DNA of 13,674 nucleotides from Prevotellaceae bacterium UBA6974 (GCA_002450165.1 DJYQ01000014.1:1-13674); one strand, 5' to 3'; numbered from the stretch's first letter, positions 1 to 8,131 are shown. Notes: a model not told the origin generated them from the letters alone. Translations and numbers: made by a program.

Positions 1-530
1 GAACGCTTGCTGAAATCCTCTACCTCCTCGGGCTTTGTGTAGTGAGACACCTCGCTGGCAACCTCATCCTCTACACCAGCCAACACACCCAGTTCAGCCT
101 CAACGGTTACATCATGAGCATGAGCATATTCAACAACCTTCTTAGTCAGGGCGATGTTCTCCTCGTAAGGCAGTGACGAACCGTCAATCATTACGCTCGA
201 GAATCCATTGTCGATACAGTCCTTGCAGAGTTCAAAACTATCACCATGGTCCAGATGAAGAACAATCTGAGGATTCTTGCAACCCAACTCCTTTGCATAC
301 TCGACAGCACCCTGAGCCATGTAACGGAGGATAGTACCGTTAGCATAGTTACGGGCACCCTTGGAAACCTGCATGATGACAGGAGACTTGGTCTCAACTG
401 CAGCCTGAACGATAGCCTGCATCTGCTCCAGAGTATTGAAGTTGAATGCGGGGATAGCGTAGCCACCTGCTACTGCTTTGGCGAACATTTCACGGGTGTT
501 CACAAGACCCAATTCCTTGTAACTTGTCAT
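1..530 (-). CDS. fba: Class II fructose-bisphosphate aldolase, N-terminal part (cut by window edge)
   Basis: This gene encodes the cytoplasmic zinc-dependent aldolase of glycolysis and gluconeogenesis, which splits fructose 1,6-bisphosphate into dihydroxyacetone phosphate and glyceraldehyde 3-phosphate. I translated it from the reverse complement: the frame opens at ATG 530-528 and stays open to base 1, giving 176 residues. It begins MTSYKELGLVNTREMF. Residues 88-96 (QIVLHLDHG) match the first class II aldolase signature with its metal-binding and catalytic His/Asp cluster. Residues 144-155 (VEAELGVLAGVE) correspond to the second signature, with an alanine where a Gly or Met is usual. The family is usually about 300-350 residues, so roughly half is missing beyond the edge. 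There is no clear Shine-Dalgarno site; the bases before the start are AT-rich. I found no good promoter in the 49-nt gap to the upstream EEP gene, so read-through from that gene is possible. Family assignment is firm. Confidence 0.95.
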   Translation of the reverse strand, partial: MTSYKELGLVNTREMFAKAVAGGYAIPAFNFNTLEQMQAIVQAAVETKSPVIMQVSKGARNYANGTILRYMAQGAVEYAKELGCKNPQIVLHLDHGDSFELCKDCIDNGFSSVMIDGSSLPYEENIALTKKVVEYAHAHDVTVEAELGVLAGVEDEVASEVSHYTKPEEVEDFSKR

Positions 531-579
531 TTTTGTTTAATTTATAGATTAATATAACGTTTTGTATCTGTACTTCTGA

Positions 580-1623
580 TTACCTAAGTACCTTTACGAG
601 ATATGTGACCGTAGGCAGATGGTCGCTGTAGCCGTCCAGCCACACGCCGCCGGATGTAGTACGCTTAGGCGTATTCTTGAACCTTCCTTCGCTCTGCAAC
701 AGGTATGGACGCGTAAAAATGTGGTATCCATACAAGGTCAGGTGCGTGTATTCCTTTGTCTTGTACTGCTCCACCAGGCGGTTGTTCAGCACAATCTGGT
801 CAAACAGGTTCCAGCCACCTTGATACGACAGCGTTCCCTTTCCCTTCTTGCGCAGGATATTCCACCATGGATTGTAAAAGTCGCCGGGCTCCATCTCTTT
901 AATCTCACGGCGCGCCTTCAGACACTCCGCCATCGAAGCATTGTCCGGATCATCATTCATATCACCCATTACGATGATATGCTGTTCCGGATCAGCAGCA
1001 TGGATACTGTCAGTCAAGTCACGTACCTGACGACCGCCATATTGACGGAAAATATCCTCGGCACCACGGCTAGGCCAGTGACATACAACCACCGTAAGCT
1101 TGTCCCCGGCCAGAATACCCTGGACACACAGGAACGGACGTGTCTGCCGTGTAGTGTCTCCATTCTCGTATACATAGTGCCTGTCAAAGTATTTAGTCAC
1201 CTTAAAGGCCTTGGGATTATAAATCAACGCGCAGTCAACGCCACGACGGTCAGGTCCCTCGATATGGACATAACGGTAACCGCGCTTCTGCATATTAGGC
1301 TGTGCCATCAAGTCATCCATGACATGGTCATTCTCAATCTCACTGACACCTATGACACTTGCACCATAAGGACATTTGTCCGTACCCAGGTCACACAGCA
1401 CCTTCGCCATATTTGCCAGTTTATGCTCATACTTGATGGCATCCCAGTGATAGGAACCGTTAGGCAGAAAATCATAATCATTCTTACCTTTGTCATGCTG
1501 GGTATCAAAAAGGTTCTCCAGATTATAGAAACATACTGCATGCGTCTGCAGAGTACGGCCCTGTGCAAAAGACAAAGATGGAATTGACAGAGTACACAGG
1601 AGCAAGAAAAGGAGCTTGTTCAT
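580..1623 (-). CDS. Secreted endonuclease/exonuclease/phosphatase (EEP) family protein
   Basis: This is an exported hydrolase of the EEP (DNase I-like) fold, 347 residues. EEP enzymes are Mg-dependent phosphodiesterases or phosphatases; here a nuclease role is likely but the substrate is not proven. Residues 1-21 form a type I signal peptide (MNK, then a hydrophobic run ending FAQ), so it should act in the periplasm or outside. Visible motifs in order are FYNLENLFD (32-40, metal-site Asn/Glu), SEIEN (94-98, metal-binding Glu), CHWPSRG (181-187, His), GDMND (220-224, catalytic Asp/Asn) and SDHLP (333-337, the terminal Asp-His pair). The active site therefore looks complete. I chose ATG 1623 over an upstream GTG at 1650 because it starts the signal peptide and has AAAAGG 9 nt upstream. 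It is transcribed divergently from the receptor operon, whose lipoproteins carry OB-fold-like domains, which supports a role on nucleic acids. What I infer, not see, is that it trims DNA, RNA or nucleotides in the periplasm. Confidence 0.9.
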   Translation of the reverse strand: MNKLLFLLLCTLSIPSLSFAQGRTLQTHAVCFYNLENLFDTQHDKGKNDYDFLPNGSYHWDAIKYEHKLANMAKVLCDLGTDKCPYGASVIGVSEIENDHVMDDLMAQPNMQKRGYRYVHIEGPDRRGVDCALIYNPKAFKVTKYFDRHYVYENGDTTRQTRPFLCVQGILAGDKLTVVVCHWPSRGAEDIFRQYGGRQVRDLTDSIHAADPEQHIIVMGDMNDDPDNASMAECLKARREIKEMEPGDFYNPWWNILRKKGKGTLSYQGGWNLFDQIVLNNRLVEQYKTKEYTHLTLYGYHIFTRPYLLQSEGRFKNTPKRTTSGGVWLDGYSDHLPTVTYLVKVLR

Positions 1624-1632
1624 CGGCTTATA

Positions 1633-1638
1633 CCTTTT
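1633..1638 (-). promoter_or_regulatory. Ribosome binding site deciding the EEP start
   Basis: On the minus strand AAAAGG lies 9 nt before ATG 1623. This supports the ATG that begins the signal peptide over the in-frame GTG at 1650, which would add nine residues before it. Confidence 0.5.
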
Positions 1639-1681
1639 ATGATTATGCACAAGGGAAATTACCCCATTATATCACTCGGTG

Positions 1682-1689
1682 CAAAGTTA
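1682..1689 (-). promoter_or_regulatory. Bacteroidetes-type -7 promoter element for the EEP gene
   Basis: The minus strand reads TAACTTTG, a full match to the Bacteroidetes sigma-ABfr -7 consensus TAnnTTTG. It lies 58 nt before the EEP start. No TTTG element sits at the usual spacing upstream, so only the -7 box is seen. It is back-to-back with the receptor promoter in the 185-bp intergenic region, so one regulator could control both directions. Confidence 0.55.
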
Positions 1690-1763
1690 ATATTTTTTTA
1701 TAAATTAGTGTTGCCATTCCAAAGTTTTTTAACGATTTTATATTAAATAAAAGTTATCTTTCG

Positions 1764-1771
1764 TATATTTG
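1764..1771 (+). promoter_or_regulatory. Bacteroidetes-type -7 promoter element for the receptor operon
   Basis: TATATTTG matches TAnnTTTG and lies 37 nt before the receptor start codon, which predicts a 5' untranslated region of about 30 nt. The -33 position is only T-rich. A weak -33 box would fit a promoter that needs an activator, but that is inference. Confidence 0.6.
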
Positions 1772-1808
1772 CATGAGATTAGAAAAAACTAAATAAACAA
1801 CTAATAAT

Positions 1809-4373
1809 ATGACAAAGAAGCTTCAGTTACTTGCACTGGCCCTGTTGGCAGCCCCTCAGCTTTTTGCCCAGTCGTCCAAAAGTGCAGAGACAGACAGCAT
1901 TCCGAATGATCATGAAGACATGGACTTCACCATGACTGAGTCACAGTTGGGTGAGGACGACGACATGACCAACGATGTTATCCAGGTGGGATCGTCATCT
2001 AACGTTTACACCAGCAACATCAACTATACATGGAGTGCAGCACGATTCAAGTTCCGTGCCTTGGACAACAAGTACAACGACGTGTACATTAACGGCATGC
2101 AAGTGAACAATGCAGAAAATGGACGTTTCCAGTTTTCGAACATTGGCGGCATCAACGATGCCACACGCAACAGGGATGCGGTAAACCCGTTCGAGGACAA
2201 CACATTCTCGATGAGTTCCCTGGGCGGTAGCGCCAATTACGATTTCCGAGCCGGCAATATGTCAGCAGGCCAGAAAATTACTCTCAGCGGGTGTAACCGC
2301 AACTACACCTTGCGTGCCATGTACTCATACGGTAGCGGATGGACCAAGAAAGGCTGGGCTGTATTTGGCACAATCGGCTACCGATGGGCAAACATGAACA
2401 CAGCCTATGTTGACGGAACATTCTACAACAGCCTGTCGTATTTCCTTGCCATTCAGAAGAAATGGGGAGAGAAGCACATGCTCAACCTGGCAACCTGGGC
2501 AAACCCGACCGAGCGTGCACAGCAGGGAGCCAGTACCGATGAGGCATACTGGCTGGCCAATGACCGTCAGTATAACCCGTACTGGGGGTATCAGGAAGGC
2601 AAAAAGCGTGCAAGCCGTATTATAAACGACTTTGCACCCAGCGTGCTACTGACATGGGACTTCAAGATCAAGGACAACATCAAGATGGTAACCAGCGCAT
2701 TCTTCAAATATCAGAAATACAGCAGCAGCAAGCTCAACTACAACGGCACAAACCCTGCGCCTGACTATTGGAAGAGTTTCCCCTCATACTACTATGACGT
2801 ATGGGACACAGGCACCGGCGACAAGGATTACGACGGATGGCTCGATGCCTATAACTATTGGACCAGCGGAACAGCTGCCCGCCAGATTAAGTTTGACAAC
2901 CTGTACTTTGCCAACACACAGCTCAACAAGAGCGGCAGCGACGCTATCTATTATATACAGAACCGTCACAACGACCAGATGACCCTGGGTCTGTCCAGCA
3001 ACTTTAACTGGAATATCGACCAGACATCCAAGCTGAGTGCCGGCATCCAGCTGAATACAAACAAAGGCTATCACTACCAGACGATGAACGACTTGCTTGG
3101 CGGTGAATTTTTCCACAATGTCAATACCTACGCCATTGGCACATACGCTGATACCGATCCACGTGTGCAGTACGACCTGAATCACCCCAACCAGCGCATA
3201 TACGTAGGCGACCGTTTCGGTTATGACTACGATATCAACGTGCAGAAGTTCAACGCCTACGCACAATACAGCAAGGACAAGGGTATCAGCCACAGCTTCA
3301 TCACCGGACGTATCGGTGGCACCCGCATGTGGCGTGACGGTCATATGCGCAACGGCCTGTTTGCCGACAATTCATACGGCAAGAGCGGTGTTGGCGGCTT
3401 TCTGGACGGTGGTTTCAAGATGGGAAGCACCCTCAACCTGAGCAAGGGCCATTCCGTAACGATGGGCGTAGGCATGGAGGCCAAAGCTCCGCATGCCAAG
3501 GACGCATTCATAAACCCCGAGATGTGCAACGACTTTGTCATTAACCTGAGGAATCAGAAACTCGTCAGTGCCGAGCTGGAATATGCCATCAACAACAGTT
3601 GGCTACGACTGAACCTTAACGGCTACTTCTACCACAGCTACCACGGAACCGAGTGGCAGTGCTATTTCGACGACAACGAAGCCAGCTTCACATACGTCAG
3701 CATGAGCAATATTACGAAGAATGCCTATGGAGTTGAGCTGGGAGCCAAGTTCAAGATTACAAGCAGTATTGACATTGTTGCCCTGGGCACATACTCCGAC
3801 AACAAGTATGTAGGTGAGACAGATGTCAACTACATGTTGTCCAACAAAGGAACTGTCGAGTATTCACGCTGCTACATGGACGGTGTACGCGAGGGCGGTA
3901 CACCTCTGGCAGCTGCCAGCCTAGCCCTTAACTACCGCATCAAGGGATGGTTCCTGAACCTCACCGGCAACTACTACGACCGCATCTACCTGAGCGCGAC
4001 TCCCGTTACCCGTCTTGAGAGCGTTTACGAGTTGTGGCAGAAGAACAACTATCGTGATGCCTACATAGACAACAACGGTCGTTACCGCTGTGACAATGTC
4101 AATCAGGCGCGTGGAGACGGAGGCTTTATGCTCGATGCAAGCATCGGCAAGCAATTCCGCGTAGCCAAGAGACCACTGAGCGTAAACCTGCAGTTGTGCA
4201 ACATCACAAACAACAGAGGCATAACGACCGGCGGCTATGAGCAGAGCCGCAGCAACTACAGCGTTGCTGCAAATGGCACTATCAGCGGCCGTACATACAA
4301 CTTCGAGAAGAACCCCAAGAAGTACTATGCTCAGGGATTCAATTTCATGTTGAACGTAAGCTACCGTTTCTGA
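1809..4373 (+). CDS. TonB-dependent outer-membrane receptor, Bacteroidetes type without an N-terminal carboxypeptidase-like domain
   Basis: This 854-residue protein is an outer-membrane beta-barrel of the TonB-dependent receptor family, which imports large or scarce ligands using energy from TonB. Residues 1-21 are a signal peptide ending LFAQ. A plug-like region follows (about 38-147) with YNDVYINGMQVNN (89-101) and SLGGSANYDF (137-146). The barrel begins with phrases I recognise from a Bacteroidetes receptor subfamily: NPTERAQQGAST (232-243) and YNPYWGYQEGKKR (255-267). The protein ends in SYRF, the terminal aromatic expected for barrel assembly. Unlike many relatives it lacks an N-terminal carboxypeptidase-regulatory-like domain, and I see no clear TonB box; residues 29-57 are instead very acidic. 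It is first of a three-gene operon, 21 nt before a DUF5689 lipoprotein, and no SusD homologue follows. The ligand cannot be read from the sequence; nucleic acid fragments are my guess from the neighbours. Confidence 0.88.
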   Translation: MTKKLQLLALALLAAPQLFAQSSKSAETDSIPNDHEDMDFTMTESQLGEDDDMTNDVIQVGSSSNVYTSNINYTWSAARFKFRALDNKYNDVYINGMQVNNAENGRFQFSNIGGINDATRNRDAVNPFEDNTFSMSSLGGSANYDFRAGNMSAGQKITLSGCNRNYTLRAMYSYGSGWTKKGWAVFGTIGYRWANMNTAYVDGTFYNSLSYFLAIQKKWGEKHMLNLATWANPTERAQQGASTDEAYWLANDRQYNPYWGYQEGKKRASRIINDFAPSVLLTWDFKIKDNIKMVTSAFFKYQKYSSSKLNYNGTNPAPDYWKSFPSYYYDVWDTGTGDKDYDGWLDAYNYWTSGTAARQIKFDNLYFANTQLNKSGSDAIYYIQNRHNDQMTLGLSSNFNWNIDQTSKLSAGIQLNTNKGYHYQTMNDLLGGEFFHNVNTYAIGTYADTDPRVQYDLNHPNQRIYVGDRFGYDYDINVQKFNAYAQYSKDKGISHSFITGRIGGTRMWRDGHMRNGLFADNSYGKSGVGGFLDGGFKMGSTLNLSKGHSVTMGVGMEAKAPHAKDAFINPEMCNDFVINLRNQKLVSAELEYAINNSWLRLNLNGYFYHSYHGTEWQCYFDDNEASFTYVSMSNITKNAYGVELGAKFKITSSIDIVALGTYSDNKYVGETDVNYMLSNKGTVEYSRCYMDGVREGGTPLAAASLALNYRIKGWFLNLTGNYYDRIYLSATPVTRLESVYELWQKNNYRDAYIDNNGRYRCDNVNQARGDGGFMLDASIGKQFRVAKRPLSVNLQLCNITNNRGITTGGYEQSRSNYSVAANGTISGRTYNFEKNPKKYYAQGFNFMLNVSYRF

Positions 4374-4394
4374 TACATATATTAAGGTAAAGAT

Positions 4395-5270
4395 ATGAAA
4401 AAGTTCAATATACTGTTTGCACTTGTTATGGGTGCTGTGTCATTCACATCCTGCATGGACGAGGACTGGAGGACACCCGAGAATATTATAGACAACCCTC
4501 CGTACGGAAACAACGACATTGCCGTATATAGCGACGAGACTGCCCAGCAATACAACCAAAAGGTTATTACCATAGCGCAGCTAAAGGCACAATACGCCAG
4601 CGTAATCTTGGGCAACAAATGCGAGGAGATAAAAGACGACGTCCAGCTTCAGGTCGTCATCAACGGCAATGACCAGGGCGGTAACATCTACAAGCAACTG
4701 TCTGTCCAGGATGCCACTGGCGGTATTATTGTCGGCATCAACCAGACAGACCAGTTCGCATTCATGCCCACCAATCAGAAAATCCTGATTAACCTGAAGG
4801 GAGCATATATCGGAGGATATGGCAACATGGCACAGATTGGCACCCTGTATAATGGCGGCATTGGCCGCATGGAGTCAAACGACTGGGAGTCCCGTATGAG
4901 ACTACTTACCCAGGCAGAGTCTGCCGACTCTGTTTCGGCCGTTGCCGACACAATTGATTTTGACGGAAGCATACCTAAAGAACAACTGTGCGGGCGTATC
5001 GTCCGTCTGAAAGACGTAACAATCTCCGGAGACGGCACTCAGACCCTGGCACCCGATGACGGTTCCGTGCCATTGACCAGCAATTGTGCCAACCGAAAGA
5101 TTACCGGAGCCAAGGGATCCACCGACATCGTTCTGCGTACCAGTACATTCAGCGATTTCGCCTCACGCGCCATTCCTTCGGGCGAGGTCACCATCTATGG
5201 TGTATGCACCTCATACCGCAACACATTCCAGATACTGATGCGGACCAACAGCGACATGATCGAACAATAA
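4395..5270 (+). CDS. DUF5689 lipoprotein, predicted surface-exposed, with OB-fold-like modules
   Basis: This 291-residue lipoprotein matches the DUF5689 pattern of Bacteroidetes, a domain of unknown function that I recall occurring near or fused to secreted nucleases. Its signal peptide ends in the lipobox FTSC (Cys20). The residues after the cysteine, MDED, are acidic, as in the Bacteroidetes signal that sends lipoproteins to the outer face of the outer membrane. Residues about 56-140 contain the DUF5689-like phrases GGNIYKQLSVQDATGGI and LKGAYIGGYG. A second beta-rich stretch (about 195-290) starts GRIVRLKDVTISG and ends in GEVTIYGVCTSYRNTFQ. Both look like OB-fold strands, a fold that often binds nucleic acids, but this is judged by eye. 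AAGG lies 7 nt before the ATG. It is cotranscribed with the receptor and takes the place a SusD lipoprotein would have in a polysaccharide locus, so a ligand-capture role is inferred. Confidence 0.82.
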   Translation: MKKFNILFALVMGAVSFTSCMDEDWRTPENIIDNPPYGNNDIAVYSDETAQQYNQKVITIAQLKAQYASVILGNKCEEIKDDVQLQVVINGNDQGGNIYKQLSVQDATGGIIVGINQTDQFAFMPTNQKILINLKGAYIGGYGNMAQIGTLYNGGIGRMESNDWESRMRLLTQAESADSVSAVADTIDFDGSIPKEQLCGRIVRLKDVTISGDGTQTLAPDDGSVPLTSNCANRKITGAKGSTDIVLRTSTFSDFASRAIPSGEVTIYGVCTSYRNTFQILMRTNSDMIEQ

Positions 5271-5300
5271 CCCAGAATACAAAATTAATAAATATACATC

Positions 5301-7250
5301 ATGAAAAAGATTCTTAAAAGTTTGATGTCTCTTGCCGTGGGCATGTTGGCCCTGGCAAGTTGTGAGGACGTTCCCGCCCCATATGTCGTCCCCAGCGGGA
5401 ACACAGGTAGCCTGCCATACACCAGCACAAGCCTCAATGCAGACTGGACTACCGTGTCGCTCAACGGCCTTAACAATCCGTGGAGCCAAGGCAACAACTA
5501 CACCCAGGCTACCGGTTATCAAAAATGGGAAGGAGACACGAAATCCAACAAGGAGTGTGAAGGTCTGCTGACCTCTCCAGCCCTGATTACCGCTTCCAAC
5601 AGTGCCGACGGCGTTGCTGTTGCATTCCAGTACATCCTGGCATACGACGACAAGGACCCCCAATACGCCGATCACATCAAGCTGTACGTCTATCAGTCCG
5701 ACGCAGAAGGCAATACGCCCGATATGTCCACGTGGACCCAGCTTCCTCTCCAGCTCAAACCACGTTCAGGAAGCTCCTGGGACGTATTCAACACAGAAAG
5801 CATCCAGCTTCCCGAAAACTTTGTAAACAAGGAGAACGTACACTTTGCATTCTGGTTCTATGCCCCGGCAGACAAGTCTGTCACATACGAACTCAAGAAC
5901 TTTACCGTTCAGGACGGCAAGGCTGGAGGCGATGTTGACCCGACAGGCAAGGGCAGTGCCGAAGACCCGTTCGAAGTATCAGACCTGCAGGCCAGCCAGA
6001 CTGGTGCTGAAGTTTGGGTACATGGTTACATCGTAGGTTCCATTCCACAGGCTCCCGAGGGTGTCGTTTACCAGTTGAAAGACATGACATTCACTGCAGA
6101 AAATGCCTCTACCACTAATATCTGTATCGCACAATCTGCCAATGAGACCGAATATGTGAACTGCGTTCCCGTGCAGATTACTGCCGCTGTGCGCAGTGTC
6201 CTGACATTGGCCAGTGTTCCCGACAACCTGGGCAAGGAAGTCTGGCTGAAAGGTACAAGCGAGAAGTATTTTGGCTCTGCCGGTCTGAAGAACGTATCAA
6301 AGTACAGCTTTACCTTCCCTATAGATGACGAAGACGTTCCCGCTGGCGACCCGACAGGTACCGGAACCAAGGAAAATCCCTGGAACGTAGCCGCTGCCCT
6401 GCAGTACATCAAGGCATTGTCCAAGTCTGACTCACCTGCCGATGAGTTCTACACCGCAGGCAAGATCAGCGAGGTAGTGAAGATGGGCCAAAGCGGTTCT
6501 ATCCAGTTCAAGATGTCCGACGATGGTACAGCCAACAACGAACTGCTCGTTTACTACTGCGACAACCTGGGCAAGAAGCCGTTTGCATCACTGACTGACC
6601 TGAAGGTTGGCGACGAGGTAATCGTCTGCGGTAAGGTAAAGAATTACAACGGCAACACACCAGAGTACAACTCCGGCTCATATCTCGTATATCTAAACGG
6701 AGAGAGTGAGTATCCCGAGGGTGGAGATACACCTGGCGGTGACACCCCCGGCACCACCAGCGAATACCTCAGTATCGCCAACATGCCATCCACTATCGGT
6801 ACCAACAGTTACGGGGCACAAGCTGTAGCTGACGAGTCCACATGGCTCTCATGGACATGGAATGACGTTGGTTTCAAGGCAGCAAAAATCTGCAAAGCTA
6901 CTGACAAAAATGGCGGAGGCATCCAGATGCAGGGTCACGCAAGCGATGCAGCTAAGCAGGGCTTTATTTTCAACAATAGTGCATGGCCAAATGATATCAA
7001 CAAGATTACCATTGTACTCAAGGTAGTGAACACGTCAACCTATGATCCCGCATACACCCTGTATGTCGGTCAGGAAGCTCACCCGACAACAACTGCCATC
7101 ACTCCGTCAAGCCAAAGCGAGGAAGCCGACGGCTTCAGGGTTTATACCCAGGTATTTGACCTGAGCAACGCCAGCGCCAAATACTTCACCATTGCCAACA
7201 ACCAGCAAGGTGCCCTCTACATCGACAAGATTTATGTAGAATTAAAATAA
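5301..7250 (+). CDS. Multidomain surface lipoprotein: jelly-roll-like domain, DUF6359-like domain, OB-fold-like domain and C-terminal beta domain
   Basis: This 649-residue lipoprotein has a signal peptide ending LASC (Cys21) followed by EDVPAP, so outer-surface display is likely. Four parts can be seen. Residues about 33-205 resemble a choice-of-anchor J/cleaved-adhesin jelly roll (ADW at 47-49, ECEGLLTSPAL at 85-95). Residues about 216-340 resemble DUF6359 (EVWVHGYIVGSI at 237-248). Residues about 357-470 resemble an OB fold (AGKISEVVK at 386-394, QFKMSDDGTANNELLVYY at 402-419, VGDEVIVCGKV at 436-446). Residues about 486-649 form another beta-rich domain after a Gly/Thr/Pro linker. The second and third parts each start with a related phrase, DPTGKGSAEDPFEV (213-226) and DPTGTGTKENPWNV (350-363), which points to module duplication. 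No catalytic motif is visible, so I read it as a binding protein that works with the receptor and DUF5689 protein. It is last in the operon, 30 nt after its neighbour. Domain names are from memory of sequence patterns. Confidence 0.78.
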   Translation: MKKILKSLMSLAVGMLALASCEDVPAPYVVPSGNTGSLPYTSTSLNADWTTVSLNGLNNPWSQGNNYTQATGYQKWEGDTKSNKECEGLLTSPALITASNSADGVAVAFQYILAYDDKDPQYADHIKLYVYQSDAEGNTPDMSTWTQLPLQLKPRSGSSWDVFNTESIQLPENFVNKENVHFAFWFYAPADKSVTYELKNFTVQDGKAGGDVDPTGKGSAEDPFEVSDLQASQTGAEVWVHGYIVGSIPQAPEGVVYQLKDMTFTAENASTTNICIAQSANETEYVNCVPVQITAAVRSVLTLASVPDNLGKEVWLKGTSEKYFGSAGLKNVSKYSFTFPIDDEDVPAGDPTGTGTKENPWNVAAALQYIKALSKSDSPADEFYTAGKISEVVKMGQSGSIQFKMSDDGTANNELLVYYCDNLGKKPFASLTDLKVGDEVIVCGKVKNYNGNTPEYNSGSYLVYLNGESEYPEGGDTPGGDTPGTTSEYLSIANMPSTIGTNSYGAQAVADESTWLSWTWNDVGFKAAKICKATDKNGGGIQMQGHASDAAKQGFIFNNSAWPNDINKITIVLKVVNTSTYDPAYTLYVGQEAHPTTTAITPSSQSEEADGFRVYTQVFDLSNASAKYFTIANNQQGALYIDKIYVELK

Positions 7251-7273
7251 AGACGTACCTTATTTATATATAT

Positions 7274-7311
7274 AAAAGACTGCCGGGAATTACCTCCGGC
7301 AGTCTTTTTTT
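7274..7311 (+). terminator. Rho-independent terminator of the receptor operon, probably bidirectional
   Basis: A 13-bp perfect stem (7274-7286 paired with 7296-7308, core GACTGCCGG) with a 9-nt loop is followed by a T run. It starts 23 nt after the lipoprotein stop codon. The right arm and part of the loop lie inside the end of the convergent nitrilase gene, whose stop codon falls in the loop. Read on the minus strand the hairpin is followed by TTTTATATATA, so it could stop transcription from both sides. Confidence 0.9.
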
Positions 7312-8075
7312 GCATCAAACAGAACTGGAAATTTTTGCCTGAACCTATTTAGACTGTCAACATCCAATCCGTATGTAACAGTGTCCACCGTGTTATCTGG
7401 TACCAAATCCGCCACACGACCGTATGCATCAATTACCATTGTCCCTCCATCATACGCACACACAGGGTCCTGCCCCACCCTGTTAACGCCCAGTACATAG
7501 CATTGGTTCTCTATAGCACGGGCCTGCAGTAGCGTATCCCACACACGACGCCTGCTTTCCGGCCACGAAGCAACATATATGGCAGCATCGTACTCAGCCG
7601 CTTCCAAGCCATCCGTCTCCACAATACGATTACGTGCAAAGCACGGAAAACGCAGGTCATAACAAATCTGTAAAAGAAAGCGCACACCGCGCCAACAGAC
7701 CACCTTCCGCTCCTCACCAGCTACATAATGCAGGTCCTCGCCGCCATAGCCAAACAGATGCCGCTTATCGTAATACCATATATCATCAGGAGTAACGAAA
7801 TACAACCTGTTCCTGTACGAACCATCCTGCACCCTTACTGCCAGCGAACCGCAAACTGCCGCATCCGTCTCACGAGCTTTGCTAATCATCCATTCCAGTG
7901 CCTGGCCATCATCAGCATGCATATCGTCCACATTCACCATATATCCCGTAGCCCACATCTCGGGCAGAACATATAGGTCACTCCCGCCCTGGGAATCCAT
8001 CAATTGCGATGCCGTCTCAATATTAGCCTGGATATCGTTCCATCTGACATCCATCTGGACCAATGTTATAGTCAT
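7290..8075 (-). CDS. Nitrilase superfamily amidohydrolase, omega-amidase (NIT2/YafV) type
   Basis: This 261-residue cytoplasmic enzyme belongs to the carbon-nitrogen hydrolase (nitrilase) superfamily. The Glu-Lys-Cys triad is visible: Glu39 in LPEMWATGY, Lys104 in YDKRHLF and Cys138 in LQICYDLRFP. The length and the phrases EMWATGY, DKRHLF and WPESRRRVWDTLLQARAIEN match the omega-amidase branch, which hydrolyses alpha-ketoglutaramate or alpha-ketosuccinamate made by transaminases. It could also act on another small amide. There is no signal peptide. The last codons (KKDCRR) are written by the right arm of the terminator of the convergent operon, so the end of this protein and that hairpin constrain each other. 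It diverges from rpmE2, with a -7 element of its own 31 nt upstream. It seems a housekeeping gene between the nuclease genes; I see no sequence reason to tie it to them. Confidence 0.9.
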   Translation of the reverse strand: MTITLVQMDVRWNDIQANIETASQLMDSQGGSDLYVLPEMWATGYMVNVDDMHADDGQALEWMISKARETDAAVCGSLAVRVQDGSYRNRLYFVTPDDIWYYDKRHLFGYGGEDLHYVAGEERKVVCWRGVRFLLQICYDLRFPCFARNRIVETDGLEAAEYDAAIYVASWPESRRRVWDTLLQARAIENQCYVLGVNRVGQDPVCAYDGGTMVIDAYGRVADLVPDNTVDTVTYGLDVDSLNRFRQKFPVLFDAKKDCRR

Positions 8076-8105
8076 ATATATATACTATTCGGTGTTTAGT
8101 GTGTC

Positions 8106-8113
8106 CAAATATA
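8106..8113 (-). promoter_or_regulatory. Bacteroidetes-type -7 promoter element for the nitrilase gene
   Basis: The minus strand reads TATATTTG, a full match to TAnnTTTG, 31 nt before the start codon. I see no TTTG at the -33 spacing. It is divergent from the rpmE2 promoter about 20-50 nt away. Confidence 0.55.
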
Positions 8114-8131
8114 CAAAATACATGCGAAACG

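Noticed and set aside
619..1587. A long plus-strand open frame opposite the EEP gene
   Set aside because: It is an antisense shadow: no signal peptide or known motif, while the minus strand carries a full EEP active site.
1809..7250. A classical SusC/SusD polysaccharide utilization locus
   Set aside because: No SusD homologue and no glycoside hydrolase, polysaccharide lyase or hybrid two-component sensor is present in the window.
7290..8075. Reading the nitrilase-family gene as beta-ureidopropionase, which would fit pyrimidine breakdown beside nucleases
   Set aside because: Length and motifs fit the shorter omega-amidase branch, and no dihydropyrimidinase or other pyrimidine catabolic gene is nearby.
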